NCBI GenBank assembly: GCA_017553445.1
Contig: JAFZMD010000076.1
Span: 1-59,172, forward strand
DNA: 59,172 nucleotides
Direction of reading: 5' to 3'
Origin: Methanobrevibacter sp.
Lineage (GTDB): Archaea; Methanobacteriota; Methanobacteria; Methanobacteriales; Methanobacteriaceae
This document shows positions 39,751 to 49,387 of this stretch, one piece after another. Numbering within the stretch: the stretch's first letter is position 1; every line of letters begins with the position of its first letter. A program made the translations under genes and the position numbers. The notes under the pieces were generated by a model. It did not search any database. It saw nothing but the letters and a program-made list of their open reading frames with translations, and was not told where the DNA came from.

Positions 39751-39774
39751 ATTGTTCGTGTTTATACGAACAAT
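39751..39774. promoter_or_regulatory. Inverted repeat upstream of nrdD, candidate operator
   Basis: ATTGTTCGT and ACGAACAAT are perfect 9-bp arms separated by six bases. A TATA-like CTATATAC on the minus strand lies just downstream (about 39742-39750), so the repeat occupies the position of an upstream regulator or BRE-overlapping site for nrdD. Confidence 0.5.
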
Positions 39775-39823
39775 TTTTTTACCATATTATGCAATTAATA
39801 ATTATATTAATTAATATAGTTTT

Positions 39824-39881
39824 GACTTGTCCGAGAGCGTCTGACAAGTAATATTTGTCCTTTAGAAAAATACGTCTAAAG
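39824..39881 (-). terminator. Structured 3' end of polC with a motif repeated elsewhere
   Basis: CTTTAGA (39860-39866) and TCTAAAG (39875-39881) form a stem containing the polC stop codon. ACTTGTC (39825-39831) and GACAAGT (39843-39849) form a second stem just beyond. The loop and 3' arm of the second stem contain the motif seen again at 50426-50450. Confidence 0.5.
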
Positions 39882-42800
39882 AGCTTTGTTTTGATTTATC
39901 ACTTTCAAATAAAGAATTGATACCAAATTCTTGAATCTCCAAACGTTGCTTTAAATACGGAGACACAGGGTACCTGTTAACAAGATCCTGTGAAATTCCA
40001 AGATACTTTTGAACAGATCCTTTCGAAACTGAGAGAATAAGATTTCCTCCACATTTTGTACATTTTCCCGTTAGTGGTATTCTTCTGTATTTTGAATTAC
40101 ATTTTGTACATCTTACTTTTTGCTTGGAGAATGCCCTTGAATTACCCATGATATCTGGAAGGAAATGTGATGACAACACTCTTTGAACGACATCCCTTTG
40201 GTCAACAGCCCTGATTTTTTCTGCAAGTTCAATCTGGGCTTCAACCTTTTCTTTCATTGAAGGCAATCTCTTATAAAGACAAAGCGTTGGACCGGCATGA
40301 ATGCTTGAGGTGTGATGGGAAAACATCAATCCCTCATACTGCTCCGGTGTTCCCAAATGCTTTTCGACATTGTCAATCAAATCCAAAACCTCGGCAGGTT
40401 TTAGGGGGTCTTTTGTCTTATCATAGAACTCAACAGGAAAACGTTCATAAATGTCCAGGTTGTGTGATTCGTCATCGATTTCTTCGGGATCGATTCTTGA
40501 AGATAAAACCAATGGAGCATCCATACTTCCTCCTCTGGTATTAGGCAAGTAAGTCTTTGAAAAGTTAATTAACGCATCTAAAAGCAACATTACAGCATCT
40601 TCATCACTATCACAGTTTCTACGTTTTGCAGAATGGAAATAGGGGTGAGCATAACATCCTAAAGCTTTTGTAAATCCAATAATACGACCTAAAACTCCAG
40701 CAGATGTGTGGGGAGCAAGCCCTGCAATCAGATGGCCAATCAAATCGGTTTTGGTCTTAACGTTATAGAAACTGTCCATACCATAGAATTTGGTAAGTTC
40801 ATCATCAATAAAGTGGGAGGTATTGACCAAATATTCCGCACAGTTGTTTGAAATGACAACGTCCTGCACCTTCAATTCTATAATTTGGTTCTCATTTTCA
40901 ATCGGATTTCCATAGCAGTCATTTTCATAGCCCATTTCCAGGAGCTTTTCAACACTAACCCCAATTTCCTTTGGAATGAAGTGGGTCAGCGGCAAATCTG
41001 TAGAATCGTGACGTATGGTACCATCTTTAAAGGTAAACACTTCATTTTTGGATCTTAATATTCCTTTTTCCAATGGTTCGGGAAGTTTTAATTCTGATAT
41101 CATACCCACTACAGCTTTAAATTTATCAACTTTTCTTACATTAACGTTATCGGATGCCTTTTTAAGCATTGATGCTAAATTGATTTTTTTATTTTCAGGT
41201 CTTCCCTTTTCTGTTGGAGAACCGCATTTAGGACAGATTGAACTGAATGACATCAGCCTGCAATCGGGATTTGTACATTTTCTTCGTGACAGTTCGACTT
41301 GTATAGTACCTTTCTTGGCTGCATTGGCGACAAGTCTTTGGGCTCCGCCATAGGTTCCAATCGGGAACAGTCCGTGAGGTGCAGGTTTCATAAGTCTTTC
41401 TTTTGATTTTTCAGGCCTTCCTACACGGGTACCGATATATGCAGGAGCTTTATTTTTAATTTCAATGTTCGAAATTTCATTTAAAGCTTCTATTGTAGTA
41501 TCCCTTTTAGGCAATCGGTCTACCAGTGTTGCAAGAAGGGCATAGGAATTATCAGCATCTATGATTATTTCGCCATTGCGGACAATGTGGGGAACACCAA
41601 TCATTTCAAGTGTTCTTTTAGGATAGGATAACCTTAATTTAATTCCTTCCTTTATGCTATAGCTGTCTTTGCATTCCATCAATAAATCATATAATGAATT
41701 CAAGTCATCAATGGTCACATCATTATAGCAATAAGTGTATTTCGGATGGAGGGGGATATCGTATTTTTTAGATAATTCAAAAGCCTCTTTAGCAGGTAAA
41801 TAATCATATTCAAGACGACCTAAGTCAAGATTATCATCTTCTGAATAGTTCTCGCTCGCCTTTAAAAGTCCAATCCACCATTCTTCACACCATCCTGAAG
41901 GATAAAGCGGTTGGTTATTTCTTAAGAATTCACCGAATGCAACTAACATGTCTCCCAAGAATAATATCTCGACAACATCTTTTTTAAGCTCACGGGCTTG
42001 TTTAACGCTGTTGATTATTACAACATCGCCATTTTTAAGCTTAACGGTTGGAGCTTCTATTGAATCAACCGGCACTACACAATTTCCTTTTCCAGGATAT
42101 TCAATTTTAAGCTGTGTTCCGACAGCCAAAAATTCAAGCAACGCCATGGTTGCCGGATGAACGCCCATTGTAGCAAGACCTGTATTTCTTGATCTGCCAT
42201 ATCTTAATCTGAAACCTCCTTTTTCAGAAGGATGCCCCAATACTGGCCTACCTCCAATAATATCTTGAATATATTTTGGTTCATGAACAATTTCGGATTC
42301 TTCAGATGATTCGGAAGATTCTTCTTTTTTCGGTTTGGAATATTCAGTAAGCCATTCCCAATTGAGATTGAGCTTATTTGAAATCTTATGTATCTTTTTG
42401 GATTTCTGTATAACTCCTTCAACCATAGCCAATAATGCTCCTCCACGGATATTGTTCGTTTCAACACGTTCCAAATCTCTATGTGATACTTCAACGGCAT
42501 CAGTTTGCTCACCAGTAACCTCAACAGGGATATGGGTGGCAGCAAATCTTACTTCTTCAGGCGTTGGAGAGTATTGGAGGTTGGTCACTTCAGATTCATA
42601 AAGCTCAACTTCCTCTACATAACGCTCAATTTCATCTTCAATAGGTTTAAATTCATCAATATTAATAGCTTGTCTAATTTTATCTCCAAGCAATACTGCA
42701 AGTGCAGCTGCAGTACCTCCAGCACTTCTGATTGGTCCTGCAAAATAAACGGCGATATATTTTGTAGAATCAAAGTTTTCTTTAATCTTAACTTGTGAAA

Positions 42801-43158
42801 TACCTTCCAAAGGAGCGGCCACTACACCTTCTGTTAAAATAGCCAGAGCGGTTCTTAATGCCTGGTCGCATCTTTGTTCTTCATCATAATCTGCTTTTTC
42901 ACCATGCAATTCAAATTTTGATGATGCGATTTCAGCAGCAATTTCAAAAGCAACTTCTTCTCTAGAAATATCTTTCTCTAATTCCTTAATACGTTTAGCT
43001 ACTCCTTCAGGACCAACAAGCCCTTCAACTCTTTCGGCTAAATCCTTTGCCAGGGGAACTTCTGTTTTAGTTTCAACATCAAGTCCTTTTGAACGAGCTT
43101 CGTTAGCTATCTTGTATAATTCACGTGTTTCAGCTTCTAATCTGTCAAAATAATCCAT
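39862..43158 (-). CDS. polC: DNA polymerase D large subunit (DP2)
   Basis: Catalytic subunit of the archaeal replicative PolD. 1098 residues, an intein-free length. The active-site segment RRNCDSDEDAVMLLLDALINF holds the metal-binding aspartates. Zinc sites are CTNPDCRLMSFSSICPKC and the C-terminal CTKC/CTKC pair. The N-terminus is EGVAKRIKELE-like, followed by AGPIRSAGGTAAALAVLLGD. GGCGATATT precedes the ATG. The C-terminal tail SKQSSLDVFF resembles a PCNA-interacting peptide. The small subunit DP1 is not in the window. Confidence 0.97.
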   Translation of the reverse strand: MDYFDRLEAETRELYKIANEARSKGLDVETKTEVPLAKDLAERVEGLVGPEGVAKRIKELEKDISREEVAFEIAAEIASSKFELHGEKADYDEEQRCDQALRTALAILTEGVVAAPLEGISQVKIKENFDSTKYIAVYFAGPIRSAGGTAAALAVLLGDKIRQAINIDEFKPIEDEIERYVEEVELYESEVTNLQYSPTPEEVRFAATHIPVEVTGEQTDAVEVSHRDLERVETNNIRGGALLAMVEGVIQKSKKIHKISNKLNLNWEWLTEYSKPKKEESSESSEESEIVHEPKYIQDIIGGRPVLGHPSEKGGFRLRYGRSRNTGLATMGVHPATMALLEFLAVGTQLKIEYPGKGNCVVPVDSIEAPTVKLKNGDVVIINSVKQARELKKDVVEILFLGDMLVAFGEFLRNNQPLYPSGWCEEWWIGLLKASENYSEDDNLDLGRLEYDYLPAKEAFELSKKYDIPLHPKYTYCYNDVTIDDLNSLYDLLMECKDSYSIKEGIKLRLSYPKRTLEMIGVPHIVRNGEIIIDADNSYALLATLVDRLPKRDTTIEALNEISNIEIKNKAPAYIGTRVGRPEKSKERLMKPAPHGLFPIGTYGGAQRLVANAAKKGTIQVELSRRKCTNPDCRLMSFSSICPKCGSPTEKGRPENKKINLASMLKKASDNVNVRKVDKFKAVVGMISELKLPEPLEKGILRSKNEVFTFKDGTIRHDSTDLPLTHFIPKEIGVSVEKLLEMGYENDCYGNPIENENQIIELKVQDVVISNNCAEYLVNTSHFIDDELTKFYGMDSFYNVKTKTDLIGHLIAGLAPHTSAGVLGRIIGFTKALGCYAHPYFHSAKRRNCDSDEDAVMLLLDALINFSKTYLPNTRGGSMDAPLVLSSRIDPEEIDDESHNLDIYERFPVEFYDKTKDPLKPAEVLDLIDNVEKHLGTPEQYEGLMFSHHTSSIHAGPTLCLYKRLPSMKEKVEAQIELAEKIRAVDQRDVVQRVLSSHFLPDIMGNSRAFSKQKVRCTKCNSKYRRIPLTGKCTKCGGNLILSVSKGSVQKYLGISQDLVNRYPVSPYLKQRLEIQEFGINSLFESDKSKQSSLDVFF

Positions 43159-43372
43159 AATATCGCCGTGGTTTTTTAAAATTAGTTTGTTATTATATGT
43201 ATATTTCGAACTATATTAAATTTGGGGAAGTGCACATGTGTGAAAAAATAACATTAATAAATAATAAACTTCGGATATAATAAAATAAATTTAAATATTT
43301 AAAAAAAGAAATGTTTATTTTACATGGACTGTCGAACTTAAAAATTTTACATTGCTTTTAGTGGTGTTTAAA

Positions 43373-44386
43373 ATGGATGATGAACCGGTAAATAAATTAT
43401 ATGGAAATAAAATGAAATTGGATTTTACTAAATTAGGTAAAAAATCTAATAAAGAGCCTTCAACAACTGTTGAAGTTAAAAAAGAAAATTTAAAACCACA
43501 ACCTGAGATTAAACCTTCTGTTGAAGAAGTGGTTGATGATGAACCTGTTGAAGAGGTTAAAGAAGAAATTGTTGAAGAGGCTTTAGATGAACCTGTTGAA
43601 GAGGTTGTTGATGAACCTAAAGAAGTGGTTGATGAAGAGCCAAAATCTAAAGATGATGATTCTAAAATATCTCAATTAAAAGATGAGTTGAAGGAAAAAG
43701 AATCAAAATTAAAAAACCAATCAAATGAGTTAAATTATTTGACTAACACCATAATTCCTGATCTTAAAAAGGAAAATTCAAAATTAAAATCTCTTAAAAT
43801 TGAATTAACTAATGCTTTAGATAAAGCTTCCAGAAAATATTATGATCAGCTTGATATCAATGAGGATTTAAGTAATCGTATTGGTGAATTGGGTGCAGAT
43901 AGTGCTGTTAGCAAAGCAAGAACCGATAGGTTAGAATCCGAATTGGAAACTATTAAAGATAAATATGAAGCAAAAATCACATCTTTAAAAGAAAGAATCA
44001 GTGATTTGGAATCATCAAATGTTGATGAATTAGAAAATACTAATCAAAAATTAAGAGATAATTTACAAGCATCAAATGAAGAATTGGATGATTCTAAAAA
44101 AGAAAATGATAAGCTTAAAGCAGAAATTGACGATTTAAGAAAAAAACTCATTGAGATGGGTGATTATAAAGATGAAGTCGATGAAAAAGCTCAAAAATCC
44201 ATCGATAAATTAAAAGAAGAAATCGTATCCCTTAAATCTGATTTAAAAATTAAGCAGAGTAATTACGACAAGCTATCAAATGAATCTCAAAAATCCATTT
44301 CTGATTTAAGAAACCAAATTGAGAAACTTAAAAAAGATGCTGAAAATCAGTCTAGCAAAGGCGGATTTTTAAACAGATTCAAATAA
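43373..44386 (+). CDS. Long coiled-coil protein, function unknown
   Basis: About 337 residues. Residues 30-90 are acidic repeats of the EPVEEV type. Residues about 95-325 are an almost continuous coiled coil rich in Leu, Lys and Glu heptads. The C-terminus ends in GGFLNRFK. There is no signal peptide or membrane segment. ATG 43373 follows GGTGTTTAAA. The longer reading from 43352 is not supported. It is divergent from polC across 214 AT-rich bases that show only promoter-like sequence. A structural or chromosome/cell-division role is conceivable but not shown. Confidence 0.7.
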   Translation: MDDEPVNKLYGNKMKLDFTKLGKKSNKEPSTTVEVKKENLKPQPEIKPSVEEVVDDEPVEEVKEEIVEEALDEPVEEVVDEPKEVVDEEPKSKDDDSKISQLKDELKEKESKLKNQSNELNYLTNTIIPDLKKENSKLKSLKIELTNALDKASRKYYDQLDINEDLSNRIGELGADSAVSKARTDRLESELETIKDKYEAKITSLKERISDLESSNVDELENTNQKLRDNLQASNEELDDSKKENDKLKAEIDDLRKKLIEMGDYKDEVDEKAQKSIDKLKEEIVSLKSDLKIKQSNYDKLSNESQKSISDLRNQIEKLKKDAENQSSKGGFLNRFK

Positions 44387-44387
44387 A

Positions 44388-44424
44388 GATGATTAATTAA
44401 TTAATCATCTAAAACTTTTTTTTT
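44388..44424 (+). terminator. Terminator after the coiled-coil gene, abutting the deaminase start
   Basis: A perfect 22-base palindrome (44388-44409, arms GATGATTAATT and AATTAATCATC) is followed by a nine-T run at 44416-44424. The deaminase ATG follows at once at 44425. Confidence 0.65.
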
Positions 44425-44895
44425 ATGAATGATGATTCTTATTTTATGGAATTAGCTATTAAGGAAGCTCAAAAATCTTTAAAAGAGGGCGGAATTCCAA
44501 TAGGTGCTGTCCTTGTAAAAGATGGTGAGGTAATCTCTAAAGGCCATAATAGGCTGATTCAAAAGGGTTCTGTAATTTTGCATGCTGAAATGGATGCAAT
44601 TGAAAATGCAGGGCGATTAGATTATGAAGATTATATCAAATGTACATTATATACTACTCTTTCTCCGTGTCCAATGTGTTCTGGCGCCATAATATTATAT
44701 AACATACCTCGTGTCGTTATAGGTGAAAATACTACATTAATGGGTGCTGAAAACTTACTTAAATGTAATGATGTTGATGTTATTGTTTTAAATGATTTAA
44801 GGTGTAGGGACTTATTTTTGGAATTCACTTGCAATAACTGTGAGATATGGGATAAAGAGCTTGCAAAAGTAGGAAATACTACAGAGGTTAAATAA
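44425..44895 (+). CDS. Cytosine deaminase of the yeast Fcy1 type
   Basis: A CDA-fold zinc deaminase of 156 residues. His53 and Glu55 (HAEMDA) plus Cys82 and Cys85 (PCPMC) form the site. The 29-residue gap between the His and the first Cys equals yeast Fcy1 (His62, Cys91). Shared segments beyond the catalytic core include KEGGIPIGA, QKGSVILHAE, ENAGRL, CTLYTTLSPC and IPRVVIGEN, which favour cytosine (salvage to uracil) over the tRNA adenosine deaminase TadA. No ribosome binding site is seen at 44425, and ATG 44446 is an alternative. It overlaps the next gene by one base. Confidence 0.8.
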   Translation: MNDDSYFMELAIKEAQKSLKEGGIPIGAVLVKDGEVISKGHNRLIQKGSVILHAEMDAIENAGRLDYEDYIKCTLYTTLSPCPMCSGAIILYNIPRVVIGENTTLMGAENLLKCNDVDVIVLNDLRCRDLFLEFTCNNCEIWDKELAKVGNTTEVK

Positions 44896-45275
44896 TGGAA
44901 GTCATTGTAACTGATGAGAGGGATGAAAGATTTATAGAATTTTGCAAATCATTCGGTTGTTTTCTGGATGAACCTCAGATAGTTTTGCTTTTGCTAAATT
45001 ATGAATCTGCGGTAGGGTGCGCCAGCTTTAAAATATTTGATAAAGATTCTATTGAAATCATAAGCTTGTTTGTTGACGCTAAAAACCGTGAAGAGATTTC
45101 ATATAAGTTAATAAAACAACTGGAAAAAATAGCCATTGACTTGGAATTCAAATCTTCTTATGCCTTTTTGGATGAGGATGACCTGCTTTTGGACATTTTT
45201 AAAAAACTGGATTATCAGATAGTCAGTAGTGACGGCGAAATATTAATAAAAAAAGAGTTTAGAAGCTTAATTTAA
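44895..45275 (+). CDS. GNAT-like acetyltransferase fold protein
   Basis: A 126-residue protein with the GNAT strand order. [24 protein letters not shown] is followed by [17 protein letters not shown] at the place of the acetyl-CoA loop, which lacks the usual RxxGxG/A glycines, so catalysis is uncertain. The ATG overlaps the deaminase stop (TAATG) and follows GAGGTTAAATA, so the two are coupled. It converges on lysS with a 4-bp stop overlap. Confidence 0.65.
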   Translation: MEVIVTDERDERFIEFCKSFGCFLDEPQIVLLLLNYESAVGCASFKIFDKDSIEIISLFVDAKNREEISYKLIKQLEKIAIDLEFKSSYAFLDEDDLLLDIFKKLDYQIVSSDGEILIKKEFRSLI

Positions 45276-45282
45276 GCTTCTT
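45262..45282. terminator. Bidirectional palindrome at the convergent ends of the GNAT-like gene and lysS
   Basis: Arms AGAAGCTTAA (45262-45271) and TTAAGCTTCT (45273-45282) flank one T. The TTAA at 45272-45275 supplies stop codons on both strands. T-rich tracts lie beyond it on each strand, longest (seven T) on the minus strand. Confidence 0.65.
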
Positions 45283-46855
45283 TTCTTAGTCTTTTAACAA
45301 CAAAGTCTTTATCTAAGGATAGTAAGAATGATGCTGCTCTAGGGCCTTGTTTTTGACCAAGTATCATTTTATAAATTGCCTGGAAACCTTTTTGTGGTTT
45401 TAAGCCTTGACCTTCTAAGATTTCATACATCGCGTCATGTAATTCTGCTGCATCATTGAACTCAGTTGTTTCAATCAGATTTGCCAAATCACTTAAGAAC
45501 TGATCTTGATCTTCTGTTAATGGCAATTTAGGAACACTTTTTTCTTGTACTTGGAATTTAACGAATTTAGGTGCATAAGTATCTAACCAATATTTCACAT
45601 TATCGACACGTTGCCTGTATTGTGATAGTTCAGCTTCACTCAAATCACCAAATTCCTTATTCTCAAAGCTTTTGGTTAATTGTGAGTTTCTTTTTAAAAT
45701 TCCAAATATTTTCTCTAAATCGTCACCAGCAATCTGATAAGCGTTAACTAAGAATCTGAATGGTGGTCTGAATGGAAGCGGTTCACCAACATTGATTTGA
45801 GCGATTTCATATATTTCCCTGAATTTTTTATCCTCTTTTTCGGATGGTGCTTCTTCTTCATTATAGAATACTTTTTCCACTTTATCAAACTGATCAATGA
45901 AGTCTAGATATGGCATTTTTGGTGAGAAATCTTTAGCTTTCATAGGTTTTGATCTAAATAAGTAGTAGTTAAGGCTTTCAGCCGGACCAATTTTCAACCA
46001 TTCATCCGGTGCAAAGAACACTCCATGGGATTTACTCATTGCTTCACCGTCAAGTGTAATCCATTCATATGGCACAGGATAAGGTGCAGGATAATTGAAT
46101 ATCTTTTCGGAAATTACACTACTTACATCGTAAGATCCTCCGCTGGCAGCATGGTCTTTTCCAAATGGTTCGCAGGTGGTTCCGAATATTTTCCATCTTG
46201 CCGCCCATTCAACTCTCCAGGTTAATTTACCGTTTCCGGATTTTATGTCCATTTCACCATCATGTCCACATTCACATCTGTATTTGACGGTATCTCCATC
46301 GTAATCATAAGCGTAAGTTGTATTAACACGGCCACATTCATCACAAATAGGGTTATATGGTAACCAGTCATCGCCTAAAGGTTCTCTTCTGTATTCATTG
46401 AATATTTCTTTAATTTCATCTACTCTTTCAAATGCGGTTCTTATGTAATCATTATAGACTCCACTTTTATACATTTCAAAACCGGATTTGGCTTCCATTT
46501 CGATACCATAATCTTCCATAACTGAAAGCAACGGCTTTTCAAAATGTTCCACAAAATTGGCACAACAGCCGTCAGGACATGGAATCATTGAGTATGGCAT
46601 TCCCAAGTATTTGTCGTAGTCTTCCGGAAGGGGATATGGGACTTTTCTTAAAGGATCGTGGTCATCCGCAATCCAAATTGTTTTAGCTTTTTTACCTTTT
46701 TCCCTTAATTTTTTTCCTATTGCATTTGCTATAAATATATCACAAGAGTTTCCAATGTGTATTGAACCAGATATGGAAGTTCCACTCGCTATAATATGTT
46801 CTTCCACATCTCTTTTACTTAATTCATTAGCTATATTTTCAATCCAATGTGTCAT
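45272..46855 (-). CDS. lysS: Lysyl-tRNA synthetase, class I
   Basis: Archaeal class I LysRS of 527 residues. The HIGH-like [11 protein letters not shown] is near 29-39 and the KMSKS-like [10 protein letters not shown] lies in the second half. A zinc-ribbon-like CDECGR...[10 protein letters not shown] separates them. The N-terminus [11 protein letters not shown] is typical. GGTGAATTAG precedes the ATG. It is transcribed alone. Confidence 0.96.
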   Translation of the reverse strand: MTHWIENIANELSKRDVEEHIIASGTSISGSIHIGNSCDIFIANAIGKKLREKGKKAKTIWIADDHDPLRKVPYPLPEDYDKYLGMPYSMIPCPDGCCANFVEHFEKPLLSVMEDYGIEMEAKSGFEMYKSGVYNDYIRTAFERVDEIKEIFNEYRREPLGDDWLPYNPICDECGRVNTTYAYDYDGDTVKYRCECGHDGEMDIKSGNGKLTWRVEWAARWKIFGTTCEPFGKDHAASGGSYDVSSVISEKIFNYPAPYPVPYEWITLDGEAMSKSHGVFFAPDEWLKIGPAESLNYYLFRSKPMKAKDFSPKMPYLDFIDQFDKVEKVFYNEEEAPSEKEDKKFREIYEIAQINVGEPLPFRPPFRFLVNAYQIAGDDLEKIFGILKRNSQLTKSFENKEFGDLSEAELSQYRQRVDNVKYWLDTYAPKFVKFQVQEKSVPKLPLTEDQDQFLSDLANLIETTEFNDAAELHDAMYEILEGQGLKPQKGFQAIYKMILGQKQGPRAASFLLSLDKDFVVKRLRKEA

Positions 46856-46999
46856 CTAATTCACCGTTATATAATAAAAAAATTATCTTAAAAATTAGTA
46901 TAATTTAATTTATTGTAAGTAGTCATATAAAAAGATTAATTATTATTTAAATAATATTTCAAAGTTTTTAGAAATAATTTTAAAATTAGTAGGAGGTAT

Positions 47000-47039
47000 G
47001 TTAAAATAAAAAAGAAAAATAGATTAAAAAAATCTATTT
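47000..47039 (-). terminator. Terminator of thiC
   Basis: AAATAGATT (47017-47025) and AATCTATTT (47031-47039) form a 9-bp stem containing the thiC stop codon, followed on the minus strand by a T-rich tract with six consecutive T residues. Confidence 0.65.
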
Positions 47040-48332
47040 AATTAAGTCAGAATCAGATTGGTCTAACCATTCGTTAACGATTTTTACTGCACAGTAATTT
47101 CCGCACATGGTACAGGTGTCCTCTTCTTCAGGAGGTCTTTCATCTCTTTTTGCACGTGCAGCTTCCGGAAACATTGCACATTCATATTGTGCTTCCCAAT
47201 CTAATTTTTTCCTTGCTTCTGCCATTGCCAAGTCTTGTGATCCGTCAATTTGGCCGCTTGCTAAATCTCCAGCATAAGCTCCAATTTTAGTTGCAATGAC
47301 TCCTTCTTTTACATCTTCTGGAGAAGGTAAAGCCAAGTGTTCTGCAGGGGTTACATAACAGATAAAGTCTGCTCCGGCTTTTGCAGATGATGCTGCTCCA
47401 ATTGCAGATACGATGTGGTCGTAACCTGGCGCTACATCACATACAATAGGTCCTAACATATAGAATGGTGCATTGGAACACATTTTCTTTTGAATCATGA
47501 CGTTTGTTGGGATTTCATTGATTGGAATGTGGCCCGGTCCTTCAATCATACATTGCACACCTGCTTCACGGGATCTGTCAATCAATTCTCCTAAAATAAT
47601 CAATTCTTGTATTTGGGCCCTGTCTGTTGAATCAGCAATGGATCCTGCTCTCATACCGTTTGCAAGGGAAAGAACTACATCATGCTCTTTTGCAATATCT
47701 AAAACATAATCGAAGTTTTTGTATAATGGATTTTCCTGTTCGTTTTCTACAATCCATCCTGACATGAATGATCCGCCTCTTGAAACAAGTCCTGTTACAC
47801 GGCCTTGTCTTTTGAGTCTGGTTAAAGTTTCAATGTTGATACTACTGTGGACAGCCATGAAGTCTATACCGTCTTTTGCTTGTTTTTCGATGGTGTTGAA
47901 TAAATCATCTTCAGTCATGTAAATTACAGATCCGTCTCTTCTGATACTTTCAATTGCTGCCTGATAAACAGGTACGGATCCTACTGGGAGTGGGGACATG
48001 TCAAGAACTCTGTTTCTGATGACATCCAGGTCTCCGCCAATACTCAATTCCATTAAACAGTCTGCACCGTTGTCAATTGCAATTTGGGCTTTTTGGACTT
48101 CTTCATCAAAGTTTACAATGTCTGTTGAAGTTCCAACAGTTGCATTTACCTTTGTTCTGAGTCCTGCACCAATACCTGCTGCCTCAATCTCTCGGTTAAC
48201 GTTACTTGGAATAACAATAGTCCCTTCGGCTACTGATTTTAAAATAAATTCTTCTGAAACATTTTCTATTTCTGCCACATGTTTCATTTCATCGGTTAAA
48301 ATACCTTTTTTTGCATCACTTATTTGTGTCAT
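47034..48332 (-). CDS. thiC: Phosphomethylpyrimidine synthase (ThiC)
   Basis: Radical SAM enzyme converting aminoimidazole ribotide to the pyrimidine of thiamine. The C-terminal cluster motif is CTMCGNYC (CxxCxxxxC). [42 protein letters not shown] and [14 protein letters not shown] are family blocks. About 432 residues, the shorter archaeal form. ATG 48332 follows GTGGTAATA. No TPP riboswitch is recognisable upstream. Confidence 0.96.
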   Translation of the reverse strand: MTQISDAKKGILTDEMKHVAEIENVSEEFILKSVAEGTIVIPSNVNREIEAAGIGAGLRTKVNATVGTSTDIVNFDEEVQKAQIAIDNGADCLMELSIGGDLDVIRNRVLDMSPLPVGSVPVYQAAIESIRRDGSVIYMTEDDLFNTIEKQAKDGIDFMAVHSSINIETLTRLKRQGRVTGLVSRGGSFMSGWIVENEQENPLYKNFDYVLDIAKEHDVVLSLANGMRAGSIADSTDRAQIQELIILGELIDRSREAGVQCMIEGPGHIPINEIPTNVMIQKKMCSNAPFYMLGPIVCDVAPGYDHIVSAIGAASSAKAGADFICYVTPAEHLALPSPEDVKEGVIATKIGAYAGDLASGQIDGSQDLAMAEARKKLDWEAQYECAMFPEAARAKRDERPPEEEDTCTMCGNYCAVKIVNEWLDQSDSDLIK

Positions 48333-48372
48333 TATTACCACTCAATTATTTTTTACTTAAATCAAAATTATT

Positions 48373-48386
48373 TGATTTTAAAATCA
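48373..48386. promoter_or_regulatory. Palindrome upstream of thiC, candidate operator
   Basis: TGATTTTAAAATCA is a perfect 14-bp palindrome 41-54 bases before the thiC start. A second, weaker repeat (AAATCA/TGATTT, about 48359-48378) overlaps it. Archaeal thiamine genes can be controlled by ThiR proteins binding palindromes, but AT-rich palindromes also arise by chance. Confidence 0.3.
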
Positions 48387-48475
48387 TTTTAGTTTGATAT
48401 TAATCCTTTTTGTATTAATGATATTTAAATTGATTGATTCCAAATCTATAAAATTTGATAAATATAAAATAAGCT

Positions 48476-49345
48476 TTAAAATAATGTTGTCTGTTTAGTG
48501 TTATTTTTTGAGGGCATTTCATGAAGATAAGAAAATATTTTATTGGGTCTATTCATAATTCCTGCATCATTTGTTCTTCTGTAGAAAATTCTCATTAATT
48601 TTGAATTATTTGGGCTTGGAACATGATAATTGCTTTTAAAATGGGTTATGTATTTGTCTTTTAAGCCAGGAAAGTTTTCATCCAGTTTTTTATAAAAATA
48701 GTCTCTATTTCCATCTCTTAGGGTTAATCCCATTTCAAAGGACAGTATTCCTTTAACGTTGCTATCGATGCAGTAATCAAGGATTTTATTTATGTTTTCT
48801 TCAGTATCATTAATGAAAGGTAAAATTGGACATAACCAGACAACAGTTGGAATATTGTTTTTATTCAATGTTTTCAAGACTTCCACCCGTCTTTTAGTCG
48901 AACAGACATTGGGTTCCAGTATTTTGCATAAGTCTTCATCTGCAGTAGTTAATGTCATCTGAACAACGGATTTGCTGTTTTCATTGATTTTTTTAATTAA
49001 ATCCAAATCCCTTAAAATCAAATCAGACTTTGTAATGCATGTAAAGCCATGCCCATATTTATATATTAGTTTTAAGGCATTTCTTGTATATTCAAGTCTT
49101 TTTTCAATCGGCATATATGGATCGGCCATTGAACCGGTACCGACCATCACTTTTTTGCGTTTGTTTTTCAGTGATTTTTTCAGTAATTCCAGGGAATTCT
49201 TTTTGACTTCAATGTCTTCAAATTCGTGGTTCATCTGATATATGTCACTTCTTGAATCGCAGTAAATGCAGCCGTGAGTGCATCCACGATAAAGATTCAT
49301 TCCATTATTCGGTGATAGTATTGTCTTAACTGTGGTGTAGTGCAT
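48476..49345 (-). CDS. Radical SAM protein of the SplB-like (COG1533) family
   Basis: About 289 residues. Cys22, Cys26 and Cys29 in GCTHGCIYCDSRSD form the radical SAM cluster site. ILSPNNGMNLYRGCTHGC and VGTGSMADPYMPIE with TLTTADEDLCKILEPN are typical of COG1533 proteins related to spore photoproduct lyase. The family's substrates are mostly unknown, and a DNA repair role cannot be assumed. It lies downstream of the PfkB kinase gene with a terminator-like hairpin between. Confidence 0.85.
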   Translation of the reverse strand: MHYTTVKTILSPNNGMNLYRGCTHGCIYCDSRSDIYQMNHEFEDIEVKKNSLELLKKSLKNKRKKVMVGTGSMADPYMPIEKRLEYTRNALKLIYKYGHGFTCITKSDLILRDLDLIKKINENSKSVVQMTLTTADEDLCKILEPNVCSTKRRVEVLKTLNKNNIPTVVWLCPILPFINDTEENINKILDYCIDSNVKGILSFEMGLTLRDGNRDYFYKKLDENFPGLKDKYITHFKSNYHVPSPNNSKLMRIFYRRTNDAGIMNRPNKIFSYLHEMPSKNNTKQTTLF

Positions 49346-49365
49346 AAATATCAAAAAATAAGTTA

Positions 49366-49387
49366 AATGAGTTTAATAAAACTCATT
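49366..49387 (-). terminator. Hairpin at the end of the nucleoside kinase gene
   Basis: AATGAGTTT (49366-49374) and AAACTCATT (49379-49387) enclose four bases. The stop codon (49373-49375) is at the edge of the stem, and a six-T run follows on the minus strand. Confidence 0.55.

Noticed and set aside
39862-43158. Intein in polC
   Set aside because: The 1098-residue length and uninterrupted catalytic and zinc motifs leave no room for one.
46990-47010. AGGAGGT followed by ATG on the plus strand as a small gene start
   Set aside because: The frame stops after three codons and the site touches the ATG with no spacing.
48333-48475. TPP riboswitch before thiC
   Set aside because: No CTGAGA-type core or paired aptamer helices could be found in the gap.
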